64,000 nucleotides of DNA, taken from Gigaspora margarita (taxonomy: Eukaryota > Glomeromycota > Glomeromycetes > Diversisporales > Gigasporaceae). A program made the translations under genes and the position numbers. Below, one piece after another: positions 24,478 through 36,600 of the stretch. The stretch is taken from assembly GCA_009809945.1 (NCBI GenBank), contig WTPW01000402.1:172388-236387 (forward strand). The letters are read 5' to 3'. The stretch's first letter is position 1. The number at the start of each line of letters is the position of its first letter. The notes below the pieces were generated by a model. The model was not told where the DNA came from. It made no database searches and saw only the letters and a program-made list of their open reading frames with translations.

Positions 24478-25806
24478 CTAAAAATAAGCTATTTCTGAAA
24501 ATAAACTACCCTTCTCTTTTGGTCAAAAAACTCAAAAATGTTGTTGATCTAAAAATAAGCCACCCTATGATCAATAACAGTTGCTACATAATAAGCTTCA
24601 AATTTTACTATATAAATCAATTACCGTCACTTAAGTAAACTTACTCAGAAGATTAAATTGTACATACTAAAAATTTTTAAAAAAATTTTTTGTTTGTTTT
24701 ATAACCGAGACCAGGCTCTTTGTTCTCTATTAGTTATTATTATTAATATATGCAGGAAAGATAATATATATTTTAACTGTGGGAATGAAAGAACTCAGGC
24801 TTCACTATTGCCTCCTGCTACTTTAGATCTTTACCTGTGGCCTAAAGTTAGCTATAAGGTTATTTTACAACAACTGATAGACTTCGAATAAAAATTTTAA
24901 CATAAACTCTTAACCAACAATGGGCCAGGTCCCATTATATTAAATAAAATAAAGTAGTCTAAATGACCTGACTACTACACCTAGAATATTCAAGAAGTTT
25001 CTAAAGTGTTTCTCCTAAGACCTCAACCAACAGTTCATATAATTTGTTTTCAAGCCACTCATGATGATTAAATCCAACTTCATGGGTGCCTTCCCGATTT
25101 GGATAGAGTAAACACTGCTAATCTTTTGGAGGGGTATGGCAAAATGCTCACTTTTTTAAAAATTCTTCATAAAAAAAAAACTTGCAGCACCAGTTCTTTA
25201 CTTGTAATAGAAAAGAAGTGTCGTTCTTCCCGTGTAAGCCCAATATCTGATAGAAAACCAACAGGAGTCTTCTTAGGTTTGGTGAGTGATAAACTCTGAG
25301 CTTGTTAGCAAGTAGGCTATGAACTTTACCTCTAAATGACAAGTGCTGGTGGTGTGAAATTTTTAAAAAAATTAAAGAACTTTTTATTATTATGCTTTGA
25401 ATTTTCAATATTAATAAAAAAATAAATTTTTTTAAAAAATATATTAATTGAAGTTAAAATTAAAGTCAAATAAAAAAAAGTGCACTAAATTTAATGAAAT
25501 TTCAGTACTGTATTACCCCTAAATAACGAGCATGGGTGAAATTACAAATTTCAGCCTAAATTAAGTTAAATTCAGGCTGAACCTCTAAATAATGCCCATG
25601 CCTGTTATTTCATGACAATACGGTATATATTATTCTTCCAAACAAGTTTGCTTAAGCACTAATAATCAATTTAAATAATGAATTTGGACTTTATAATGTA
25701 ATAACTATTTGTAATTGACCAAAAATTGATATATTTGAAAATAAGCTACTTACAGATTTTTTGTATTCAAATTATTCAAAAAAAGAGGCTTATTTTTGGA
25801 AACATA
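24478..25806. mobile_element. Family A foldback, copy 3, interrupted
   Basis: The left part (24478-24690) shows aaaataagctayy, ttggtcaaaaaactc and cttaagtaaacttactc; the right part (25626-25806) shows aaacaagtttgcttaagc, atttggactttataatgta and gaaaataagctac, matching copy 1 in order and sense. About 900 bp of other DNA separates the halves, including the MITE at 25506. Frames in the insert (24658-25408) show nothing recognisable. Confidence 0.65.
25506..25625. mobile_element. Small palindromic MITE, family B copy 1
   Basis: Almost wholly palindromic: tactgtattacccctaaat, then aacgagcatggg, opposite cccatgcctgttatt, then acaatacggta, around tttcagcctaaattaag. A related palindrome is at 63753-63862 (ctgaaataatgcacagggtg and relatives). 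Confidence 0.65.
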
Positions 25807-25959
25807 TAGTAAATATAATAAATTATGAATAATAAATTATAAAAATTAAAATTTATATTCACATTATGTAAAATAAATATAAAATTTTTGATTTCTTATA
25901 TTCATACTATGTGAACATAAAATATAAAAATTTTGAATTTTTTAAAAAATTTATATACA

Positions 25960-26287
25960 CTATGAATGCAGTAAACATATGATTTCTAATACTGGTCTTG
26001 ATCTCTTCCAAGAATCTGGATAGTTAACTAGGTTGAGTTCATGATTAAAAGCATTATGTTGACTTGAGGAGCCAGAGTTGCCTGCATTTGCTGTATTAAT
26101 AGTCCAATTTGGGTATTTGGGTACTAAATTATCCAGGGCATTAGGTAGTTGCAATAGTTGGCCTATATTAGGCTCCTGCAGTTGTGGTTGTTGGAGTTGA
26201 GGTTGCTGCAGTTGAGGCTGTAGTGGTTGTTGAGGTGGGCTAAGTTGCTGTGGTAGATTGACTAGATTTAGTTGTTGAGCTAGGTTT
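25960..26287 (-). other. Open minus-strand frame with Gln-rich start, unidentified
   Basis: One uninterrupted minus-strand frame of about 109 codons ends at a stop at 25960. Its first third is a LQQPQLQQPQLQ repeat, followed by NIGQLLQLPNALDNLVPKYP and a Ser/Asn/Gly-rich segment. There is no good ATG at its start. It could be the N-terminal part of a retroelement gag or a fragment of a host low-complexity protein; I do not recognise it. Confidence 0.35.
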
Positions 26288-28398
26288 GACTACTGTAGAA
26301 TTGTTGTTGTTAAAGTTGACCTCTTTGATATATGGTTAAGATAAGTTTACTCATATTATTAAAGTTTTTAAATTATAAATAAAAGGATTAACACGGAGTA
26401 TAGTGTTTTAGTAAAGGTCAAGAGGTTTATATCAAATATAGTGGTTGAATGGGAGAGTAATAAACAATATAGAAAATAGTGCCAATTTAAAGCTCTAACC
26501 AATTATGAATGAGGGGTATAAATAGGTAAAGGTTGTTTTAATAAAATCGAAATAGCAATTAATAAAAATTTAGTAAAAATTAAATCACTAAATCACAGTG
26601 ATAAACTAAAGATGCAGATGCTGATAATGCTAATTTAGTGGTATAATTAATTTAATTAACAATACATTAAAGTGATTGTATCAGGTGAGATTTATGCAAT
26701 AGGGTTCAGAAGGTTTGGAATTTTCTAGGAACTCCATAATTATTAGAAGAGTATGGTTTGTTCTAAAGTAACTGACTGATACTGGCAATGCTAAAGAAAT
26801 GACTTCTATAATTTGGATAAGATTTCTACTAGAGACCAAAAGCGATCAATTTCTAAGTTACATGCACAATTTCAAAAAATTAACAAGAGAGCTACACAGA
26901 ATTTGAGTTTTAATAAGTCAACTCGAGGTTACAAGTCAATTTAGTCTATCACATTGTGTTGTGAAGGGTTTATTAAGTTACAAGTTGAATTCTAAAGATA
27001 AGTATCTTTTCTTTATTGTGTTATTTATGTTTAAAGTGGATGGGAAACTTATTTTTACTTTATTGAATTTAAAGGTCTTTTATACATTTTAACAGACTAC
27101 AATGTATTCATGGAATTTTCAGAGAACTTACTGTATTTGCTATGAATCCGCAGTGATTTTGGCACTTTCACTGCTGTTATCACACATTTGCTGTTTTTAA
27201 CACATTTTCACTATATCTACTGCATATTCGCAGTACACTTGATTCCATGTGTCTAAGCAGCCAAGCCACTTACAATTTCTATTTTAGTATAACTAATTAA
27301 AATATATTGTATTAATAATAAACATGGTAACGGTTGTGGTTAAGATATACAAAAAGATAGAATAAAATAAAGTATGTAAGAAAAATTCTAAAAGAAATAA
27401 TCTAATCTATAAACGTTATCGAATTTAATTCGTTACACTGGCATAATTCTGGTCAACTTGCATAATGCAGGTGTACAATATGGGCTTGACGTTGCATAGA
27501 TTAACAAAATCTAATATATTTGATATATCTTTTAAGTAAGATTAAAAGTAATAAACGAAATTATGAATATATATAATTCTTATTTTGGGTGATAGTTGCA
27601 ACGATGTCGCTGCAACAATTTTGCTACAGTAGATTCTTGATATGAATGATAACCAAAAGTTTGGGCTAAAATTACTTAAAATTTAAAGTTTTCCATTTTA
27701 TGATGAAAAAAATAACCCCGGCTGAAGATTATGAAACAATTACATAAAGCGGGCCAAAATTTTGTCGATCAAAGCCATTAGCCAATCAAAAACGAGAACC
27801 TGCTGTGAAAAATTGGTGCGGCAGTAGTTATTTAATCACCCTAACATCACTACCCTAAAAAATTTCGCTACTATTTCGTCAGCCAATCAGACTTCGAGAT
27901 CAGGTGTAGCGCGAAGAAACCCAAAAAATCAAAACAACCCAAAAAATCATTCATAAATCAACATTTTACCTATGAGACTACTTACTGCGCACTAACAAAA
28001 AGTTTTCCTTACGAAATTTTGGTATTAAAAAGCTCTTTCTAACCTAACTCAATAGCAAAAACCAACCCTAACTTAACGGCGAAAATTTTAGCGAAATTTT
28101 TTAAGTTGGTGACGCTAGGATCTTAGGATAATTCATGCGCACAGGCTGCACAGCCTGCGCGGTGGATTCAAAATATCCTGATCTCTGATTATTAGTAGGC
28201 TTAATTCGTTTAAAATTTATGAGTATAGTTAAAAACTAAAAATTTTTATTGTTTGATCAACTACCCGAAAGATTTAATATTGTATAATAATAAATATTAC
28301 AGTAGATAATATCCAAATGGAAACTTTTGGTTCATGAATTTACGTTATGAAGTAATTTAACTGCTGCACGTATATTAACTATAATTTCAATCAAACCA
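26288..28398. other. Gene-free stretch
   Basis: No gene recognised. 27130-27240 repeats cactg/gctgt/gcagt words. 28137-28160 is a GC-rich hairpin, gcgcacaggctg opposite cagcctgcgc. 27580-28170 is less AT-rich and carries ccaaccctaac and ggtgacgctagg words that resemble decayed MITE interior. Confidence 0.4.
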
Positions 28399-28595
28399 TA
28401 CAGCTTGGGTTATACGTATGCGCCTAAATTGCCCATCTTAATAAAACGCCGAAATTAATTTTCATATTTGCCAAAATTATTGCCAAAAACAAAAGTTATT
28501 TCGGAGGGCTCATATAACAATTTAGCAGTGCTGAATGTTTGCCGAAAATACTTTTTTTCAAAAATAATTTAGGCACACATATATAACTTGGTATA
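28399..28595. mobile_element. Small foldback MITE
   Basis: tacagcttgggttatacgta, then tgcgcctaaatt, is mirrored by aatttaggcacacatata, then taacttggtata. Flanked by TA-like dinucleotides. An inner tgccaaaa/ttttcggca pair is also present. 197 bp, non-coding. Confidence 0.65.
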
Positions 28596-29064
28596 CTATT
28601 GCAAATTCCTCTAGTCCTATTTTTTGATAAATCAGATTTACTATTAGAAATCTACAATAAATAAATCCCATTGTCTTCGAAAAACTTTTTTTTATGATAG
28701 CAACAAATATTTTATTAAATATTTAAACCTTGAAATAAAAAAAAAAACCAATCAATAAACTAACAACCGTATAACATAAATATTCACTTTTAAAATAATA
28801 CGCATTATAAAAAAATATAATTATATAATAAACACAAATAAAATCGAAACATTAATTTTGATGCCAAAATTGGCATTTTTTGGAAATAACCAAGAAAGTT
28901 CATTCCTCAAAATCAACGTATTTTGAAAATAAGTAATTGCTTTAAGGTTGTCAATTTCAATTAATTATAGAATCATTTAGCTTGCATATTTTTGATAAAT
29001 CAAAAGAATATTCTCATGTCTGTTCATTTCAACTTTAATTCTATTTTGATAACAATATCCAAGA

Positions 29065-30792
29065 CTACTTATTTATTAGCGCAATATTAGCATGTTTTTG
29101 ATAGTAAATAAATGCTTTATATTCATCCTCTTCGACTCCAATTCCGTGATGATAGCAATAACCAACTTGGAATATACCATCTGCATTATTCATATTAGCA
29201 GATCTCTGATAATAAATGAATGCTTTGTGTTTATCCTTTTCAACACCAATCCCTCTTTCGTAGCAATATCCAAGATTGTATATTCCACCAGAATTATCCA
29301 TATCGGCAGATTTTTGATAATAAATAAATGCCATAAGTTCATTCTTTTCAACACCAATTCCATTTTCATAGCAAAGTCCAAGTCTGTTTATTCCACCAGC
29401 ATCACCCATATCAGCGGATTTTTGGTAATAAATGAACGCCTTTTGTCCATCTTTTACAACTCCAATTCCATTTTCATAACAAAATCCAATTCTATTCATA
29501 CCATTTACATTACCAATATCCGCGGATTTTTGATAAAAAATAAATGCTTTACGTTCATCTTTTTCAACATTGATTCCTTTTTCATAACAATACCCAAGGT
29601 TATATACACCACTAGAATTACCCATATTTGCAGATTTTTGATAATAAGCGAACGCTTTATGTTCATTCTTTTTAACACCAATTCCATTTTCATAACAAAG
29701 TCCAAGCCTATTCATTCCACAAGCATTACCCATTTCAGCAGATTTTTGATAATAAGTAAATGCTTTATATTCGTTCTGTTCAACGCCAATTCCTTTTTCA
29801 TAACAATATCCAAAATTGTTTATTCCATTAGCATTACCCATATCAACAGATTTTTGATAATAAATAAATGCCCTACATGCGTCTTTATCAACGCCAATTC
29901 TTTTTTCGTAACAATATCCAAGACTGTTCATCCCATTAGCATTACCCATATCTGCAGATTTTTGATAATAAATCAATGCCTTTTGTTCATTTTTCTCAAC
30001 ACCAATTCCATTTTCATAACAAAAACCAAGTTTATTCATTCCACTAGCATTACCTATATTAACAGATTTTTGATAATAAGTGAATGCTTTACATTCATCC
30101 TTTTCAACACCAATTCCTTTTTCGTAACAATTTCCAAGACTATTCATTCCTATAGCATGACCCATTTCAACAGATTTTTGATAATAAGTCAGCGCTTTAT
30201 CATTATTTTTTTCAACACCAATTCCATCCCGATAACAATTACCAAGAGAATTTATTCCATACGAATTTCCCATATCGGCAGATTTTTGACAATAAGAAAA
30301 AGCTTTTTTATCATCTTTTTCAACACCAATTCCATATTGATAACAAAATCCAAGATCACATATTCCATTAGAATTTCCTAATTCTGCAGATTTTTGGTAA
30401 TGAATAAATGCTTTACGATTATTTTTTTCAATCCACTTTCCTAAATCATAACAAAATGCAAGAATGTGTTGAATGGCAGAATTGGTTTGAATAATAGAAT
30501 TGGTTTGATTATTTATGCATAAATTTATTATTTCTTCTGGTTTTTGTTGCTTATTTGCCAGATGTTGTTCAATTGAATAAAAAATAGAGCCTACATAGTT
30601 TCCTTTCATAGCTTCCTTATTATATAGATCACATAAATCTTCGACAACATTATTTAGAAAATTTTGTGAATCATGTAGCGATAAATCTGCTCGGTTTGAA
30701 TTATTAACAACTTGTTCCTTATCATTATGAATTGTTGATAACTCTATAAATGGATTATTGCAAACTTCTGGTAAATTTTTTTCATTTGACAT
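29065..30792 (-). CDS. Sel1-like repeat protein, 575 residues
   Basis: Single-exon gene starting ATG at 30792. Residues 1-105 are a non-repeat N-terminus (FLNNVVEDLCDLYNKEAMKG, then KPEEIINLC). From about residue 108 there are 13 units of 36 residues with the Sel1 consensus G-N-x-L-G-x-C-Y-x-x-G-I-G-V-E-K-D-x-x-K-A-F-x-Y-Y-Q-K-S-A; the first is divergent (GKWIEKNNRKAFIHYQKSAE) and the last lacks the closing glycine segment (YYQKHANIALINK). Sel1/TPR-type alpha-solenoids are protein-interaction scaffolds; in Rhizophagus-type fungi they form a large family, often fused to a protein kinase. No kinase domain is present here. The start is supported by MSNE shared with the paralogue at 43953-45353, which has three fewer units. 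No break. Function beyond scaffolding is unknown. Confidence 0.95.
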   Translation of the reverse strand: MSNEKNLPEVCNNPFIELSTIHNDKEQVVNNSNRADLSLHDSQNFLNNVVEDLCDLYNKEAMKGNYVGSIFYSIEQHLANKQQKPEEIINLCINNQTNSIIQTNSAIQHILAFCYDLGKWIEKNNRKAFIHYQKSAELGNSNGICDLGFCYQYGIGVEKDDKKAFSYCQKSADMGNSYGINSLGNCYRDGIGVEKNNDKALTYYQKSVEMGHAIGMNSLGNCYEKGIGVEKDECKAFTYYQKSVNIGNASGMNKLGFCYENGIGVEKNEQKALIYYQKSADMGNANGMNSLGYCYEKRIGVDKDACRAFIYYQKSVDMGNANGINNFGYCYEKGIGVEQNEYKAFTYYQKSAEMGNACGMNRLGLCYENGIGVKKNEHKAFAYYQKSANMGNSSGVYNLGYCYEKGINVEKDERKAFIFYQKSADIGNVNGMNRIGFCYENGIGVVKDGQKAFIYYQKSADMGDAGGINRLGLCYENGIGVEKNELMAFIYYQKSADMDNSGGIYNLGYCYERGIGVEKDKHKAFIYYQRSANMNNADGIFQVGYCYHHGIGVEEDEYKAFIYYQKHANIALINK

Positions 30793-30852
30793 GATATGTG
30801 ACTAAAATCATAAGGCACGTACGTACAAACGTACGTATGATCGTTCTAGTTG

Positions 30853-30887
30853 ATTTATATAATCGATTGTTACACCAATTGTGTGTT
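30853..30887 (-). promoter_or_regulatory. Promoter block shared by the Sel1 pair
   Basis: On the coding strand: acacac, then tggtgtaacaatcgattata then taaat, 61-95 bp upstream of the ATG. The paralogue has acacaaag..gtgtaacaaacgattaa then ataaat at the same distance (45413-45450). The tataaat part is a plausible TATA box. Confidence 0.55.
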
Positions 30888-31506
30888 ATGTTAGCATCGT
30901 GTCAATCTCCAAATAACTTTGTAGTCACGTGATGTAACACATTCGGATTTGGAATTAAGATTCTGGATAAGGTTAGTTTGAAAAATACGTCCCCGGCACT
31001 TTTTTGTTTTCTAATATTTTTGCTTTGATGCGGTAATAACCAAATTATGCCTTCCAATAATCATTCCTTATTCACCACAGCACATTACTGCCAAAGAGTC
31101 TAGTCTTTTTTTGGAGTTTAGATTTAGGCGTAGTTACTGTTTCGATATAATAGCTCGAGATGGTATCGGCCTATTCGACTCAATTCATAAGTTTTTATAT
31201 TAAAATATAAGAAAGTTGAATCGATTAACATTTCTACAAGTAAGAAGCGTTCAGATTAAATGTTATAAAAAATGGAAGGTAATACAATATTTTTAGGTTA
31301 AATCTATTTGCCACCAATGATTACTGTAATCAGACAGCGCTATTTAAATTGTCTACAAAGCTAACATTTGTGTTTTACAAAAAGATACAATGCAGAACTT
31401 TTTTTAATAATATGATTTATCCTATTCATAAACTTAATTTTAAATGTAATTTATTTATGTCATCTATTTATATTTCTTAATATTAAAACTAGATATTGAC
31501 CCATCG
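30888..31506. other. Gene-free stretch upstream of the Sel1 gene
   Basis: No gene or complete element recognised. An acgtacgtacaaacgtacgt palindrome lies just inside the gene's 5' region at about 30814-30835. Confidence 0.45.
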
Positions 31507-31651
31507 TAGAGTTAATACCTCACTATGTTTTTATATCCGGATGCATCCGGATATAAAATCAATCCGGATATAAATTACTATGTTTTAATATAATTTTATG
31601 CCAGTATTTCAATCCGGATAGATTTATATCCGGATTGAAGTATTAACTCTA
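31507..31651. mobile_element. hAT MITE, 145 bp, perfect ends and duplication
   Basis: Starts tagagttaatac and ends gtattaactcta, a perfect 12-bp inverted pair. Flanks acccatcg at 31499-31506 and 31652-31659 are identical, the 8-bp hAT signature. The interior is built from atatccggat words, as in the copy at 2189-2336. Confidence 0.92.
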
Positions 31652-32956
31652 ACCCATCGTTAAACTACGGGTTTTGGCGATAGAAATACTAATATATAAG
31701 TATTAATTATGACTCAATATATGTATTCGAATTATTTTTCAATTTTTATATTAATATAAATTATTTTTAAGTTTTACTGATAAAAAATAAGACAATTCTT
31801 AATGCAAAAATATGAAATATAATATAATAAACTGCAGATAGCAATAATTATGCATTATTAATAACAATAGTGAAGATAATAAATTTGTTTTTTTTTAGTA
31901 TTATATATTTTATTTGTTTTTAATTTTTACCTTAAATTTTTTAATTTTTTTTTACTTTTTATTTTTTTAATTTTTTTAATTTTTTAGGTCTTTATTTTTT
32001 ATTTGGTTTTATTTTTTTAAGTATTTTATATTTTATAATTTTTTAATCTTTGTTTTTTATTTATTTGCTTTCTATTTTTTAATTATTTAAATCTTGAGAT
32101 TTTATTAAAAGCATCCCGGCTGATTTTGTTAAAAATCATCCATTAATAGATGAAAAGATAATGTATTAAAAGTTATGCATTATAGCAATAAATAATAAAA
32201 ATAAAATCAAGAATGTAACTTTGAAAAGAATTTCTGTTTGCATGTATAATGTATAATTACAAAACTATTTTGGTTAATAAACTGGCTATTTTGATAGTAT
32301 TATAGTTACAATGATCAAATTTATTATATATAATAACAGTATTAATAGTTAAATAAATAAAAAATTTATTTATTAATAAAATAAAATTTTTTATTATAAT
32401 ATAATTTTATTTTTAAATTTTATACTTGGACTTATATTAATTCCCGATTTTTAGTATTAAACTATATATGTGATGAAATTATTTTGGATTTTGGAACCCG
32501 AAATTAAATTTTTTTCTAAAATTATTTTTATTTATATTTATTTTACTTAAACCTGAAAATTTTTGATACTTTTTTTGAATAGAAGAAATTATAAGGAACA
32601 TAATATCAGTCATATAATATGTCATATAAAAATTTTTTAGATATCTTCTCTTACATATTAATTTCAAATTAAAATTTATGGGAATATAAAACAAAAGGAG
32701 AAGAAAAAATTGAGCTTAAAAATCAAATTAAAATTTTGTCATTTTTGTACAAAATAAAAATTGTATCTTTGCTAAACAAAAACATTTTCTGATTTTAAAA
32801 TAAAAAGCATATATAAAAGCATGCTCTGAATAAGTTTACTTAGGAGGCAGAAGTAGGTTACCTTATAAGAAAAATGGGTCATCTATGTACTAAAGATAAA
32901 ATTTTGAGTTTCAATATAAACTGTTTTTTTCTTATTATATAACCTACTTTGGGTCC
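31652..32956. other. Gene-free, T-rich stretch
   Basis: 31885-32100 is a low-complexity run of ttttttaattttttta-like words. No gene; the 71-codon minus-strand frame at 32479-32694 has no recognisable feature. Confidence 0.5.
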
Positions 32957-33049
32957 TAACACAGGTCGAATGAAGCCATATCGGAAACAGTACTCCCAGA
33001 TAAAAACCGGAGTCATATTGGGTTTCGATATTTATTCAGTTTTTTATTT

Positions 33050-33510
33050 TTAAATCAGTTAAAAATTGGGTACCTGATATAACTATGGAGTTAATCTGAA
33101 AATAACCTGCTAAACCTTATATATATCAGATTATTATTAAAAATGTATCAGAGAAACATTGGATACACAATATAACTATAGAGTTAATCTGAAAATAATT
33201 GCTAAATCTTAAATATATCAGATTATTATTTGAAACGTATCAGTTATAAATTGGGTACCTAGTAGGACTTCGGAGTTAATCTGAATCTAATCTGCTATTC
33301 TTAATTATATTGGCTTATTATTTGTAACGTATCAGTTAAAAATTGGGTACCCAGTAGGACTTCGGAGTTAATCTGAATATAAACTGCTAAACTTTGATTA
33401 TATCGGTATATTTGGAAACGTATCAGTTAAAAATCAGGTACCAGTAGGGCTTTGGTGTTATTTGAATATAAACTGCTAAACCTTAATTATATAGGATATT
33501 AATTTGTAAC
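33050..33510 (+). repeat. Left subterminal array, about 93-bp units
   Basis: Five units share caattaaaaattgggtac-like, ytatggagttaatctgaa and ctgctaaaccttaattat words, at about 33068, 33163, 33254, 33347 and 33436. In CACTA elements such arrays bind transposase. They are in the same sense as the right array (gggtaactgat, ctatggaatgaatct), not inverted. Confidence 0.85.
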
Positions 33511-33694
33511 AAACCATATAAATATCGACTACCTATATGTAAGTATATAGACTATAATCATAAATAGAAAAAATATATAATAGCTATCGGCAAGTCTATA
33601 CTTCATTTTATATGATAAATATACATATTTAATATATATCTATAATACAAGTATGTAATATGAATTAAATATATAATATATTATAAAAAATACA

Positions 33695-36600
33695 TTAAAT
33701 ATAAAATTTTCTATTCAACAGAATAACTAACATATATTCTCTAGGATTTTGTATTCCAACTTTGACGGTACCGGAAATAAAGTGGCCTAAAATATTATAT
33801 ATAGGGATTATGCAATCCCTACTTAAATTATAGAACTGCCTATTCCATAATTCGATATTACAAATACCATCTATTTTACAATGAAACCTTGTTTTAGAGT
33901 CTTTAACAGCTTGATACCACTGAACGAAAGCCAACATATGTTTCTTTGGACCTTCTGGTAGCTGTACCACATGTTCAAAATAATATTGAACAAGTACAGA
34001 AAATATGTCAGTTGATCCGTCATCCAATATAAAGTTTGCAAGTATTTTTGCTAACTTTTCGTGTCTTTTCAAAAAAGTAGACCCGAAAATTTTGTCTCCA
34101 ATCCTTACCCTTCCATAAATGGTTAAGTTGGGTAATACTAGTATGGAACTAGAACTAGCGGTATGAATTTTTGATAAAGAAATAAACCTATAGTTATATG
34201 CATTGTTATAATATTGTGTTAACAATGCTAATAATTCATTTGGGAGATTCTGTCGATCTTCCTTCGGTGATAATAATTCACCTGGGAATGGTTTAGAGCC
34301 TGTTCCTGATTTTTCTTCGACGTTTACAGACATTGAAAGAAATTCTGGTAGTCATTTCTATTATGCATAGAAAGACTACCAGTTATATTCTTTCGTTAAA
34401 TGAACTGTAAACATGTTTGTAAATGACCATCTGCACTCTAAGAAAGCTCATCCAACAGAGAATGATATTGCATAGTCTTAAGTAATTCAGGCCCAATTCT
34501 TCTGTTGCTGCTATGTAATGATCCTAATATAGTATATAAATAATTTTATATAAATGTTAATAAAATATATATTGTATATTATAAAATTATAGTACTTTTC
34601 GATTAAATTATCTAGAATAAAATAAATATAATTTTACTAATAAATGGCATGCCAAATAAATAGGCTTTAAAATTTAGATATACTATGTATGTACGTACGT
34701 ACTAGCATGCCAGTCACCCTAATATATATCTAAAGAACTATCGGTATACCTATAAAACTATCAATATATCTAAATATTCAGCTTACCTAATAAACTATTT
34801 ATCTGTTCATAACCGAAACACCAAAATGCATATAAAGGACCATAATCCATAACACATTCACATATATATAAACATAAATGCAAATTAGGTGTTATTTTTT
34901 CTGATCTATAGGTTTTTTCAATAAGCATCACCATATTTAGAAAACATTGGCGAGCCTCTTCCAATTTGTCTTTATTAATAATTCTACATACAAGAATCGA
35001 ACAGGCCCAAACGAAATAAGTCAAAATTTTCTAGTCATCATCTTGTAACAAATCCCAAGTAATATTGGTTGCATACACCAGAACGAAATTCTTCTATTGA
35101 TTTGCTGTGAACCCTGAAAAACTGTCACCCATCGCTATTTTATTAGGAAGTCTTCTGATATCAGAGGGGACTTGCATTTCTTTAACCCAATTTTCTATTA
35201 GAACTAGGTCTTGGATGTTAAAATGCCTACATTTAGTGTTACAAATCAGATGTTTAATTGAAAATCAATTTAATTAATTAGTTGCAACTAATTGATTAAT
35301 TGATTAATCGATTAGTTGCAACTAGTGTGCTAACAAAAATAATCATTCAATTGACCAATTTACAATACTACCTCTATTGATCCATAATTAACAATCCATT
35401 TAGCAATGCCTAAGAATAGGCAATGCATAGGATCGATTATTGTGAACTGAACTGAATTAAAATAGGTTAAACAATAAATTTTGGACCAGTGGACCAATGT
35501 TTCTGATGTATGCTTTTTTCTTGCATCTTTGGTATTACAACTCTTCCATGAAACAGCACTTTCATGAATTTCATTGATATCTCTTTCTTGAAACCAGTCA
35601 TCTATATCGGCAAATCCACCAAAGTTTGGCTGGTTTCTTTCACCAATGTTTGCCCTTTTCAAGCACCTATGTCAGGCAATTCGAGCTGAAATAAACCTGC
35701 ACAACTTTTTTGCAGCCGGTATATCACAAAAACAACAAATTATGGCTCCCCTAATAAACTTGCCAGTAGGACTTTCATATGTGCTTGAAAGATTAAAACC
35801 ATCAAACAGACCTATTAATTGGTCTATTACAGGAGCCAAATAATGGTTTAGTCGATGCAATTACAGTTCATTTGGGCCAGATATCAATGCTAATGTTAAA
35901 ATGTTCGATGGTTTAAATCTTTTATTTCGTAGAAGATTGCAGATGACACTATAGATGGCTCCAACACTATATTGAAAATTGTCAAAAGGTTGAAACCAAT
36001 CTAGATTCAACATTATTCCCAAATGGCAATCCGATAGGTCTTTCTAGAAAAAGGGCAAATTTTTACTAGGATCCTGTAACGATAAATAATAATATAAACC
36101 ATGTTATTTTTGTTATACAAAAAATATAAGTCATTACAAAATTTTTTTTAGGCATGTAAAATTAATTTTTTGGTCCTCATAACATAAAGTTTGTAAAAAA
36201 AGAAGCCGCCACCCAGATTTTAAATTTGATTATATAATTTTTTTTTTGGTTCTTTAAAAAAACAATCCGGACAGTAAATATATATATAATTGTGGACGCC
36301 CCACCCCCATTTGAAAAATTATAATAGGCAGTATCCATAACTTACGTTAAACCAGTATTATTATAGAAATCTTAAAGATAATACAAAAATCATGCCATAT
36401 GGTATTATTATCAAGGTCCCTATTTCTATACAATACAGTACTGGTTTGACATAAATTATNGATGCTNCCATATCTAATTTTTTTGTTAATTAAATTAGAG
36501 TACCTGAAAGGTTTTCCAGATTCTACNATCATAGATATCAGTGACCATANTGGGATCAACAAGCCTATCTACCCATTTTCTACAATTCACTTCAAACCCC

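Noticed and set aside
24658-25408. Three ORFs of 66-86 codons in the insert of family A copy 3
   Set aside because: Overlapping on both strands with no domain, start context or repeat; cannot support a gene.
29092-30381. 429-codon plus-strand ORF
   Set aside because: It is the antisense shadow of the Sel1 repeats; the minus-strand frame has the clear domain repeats and promoter.
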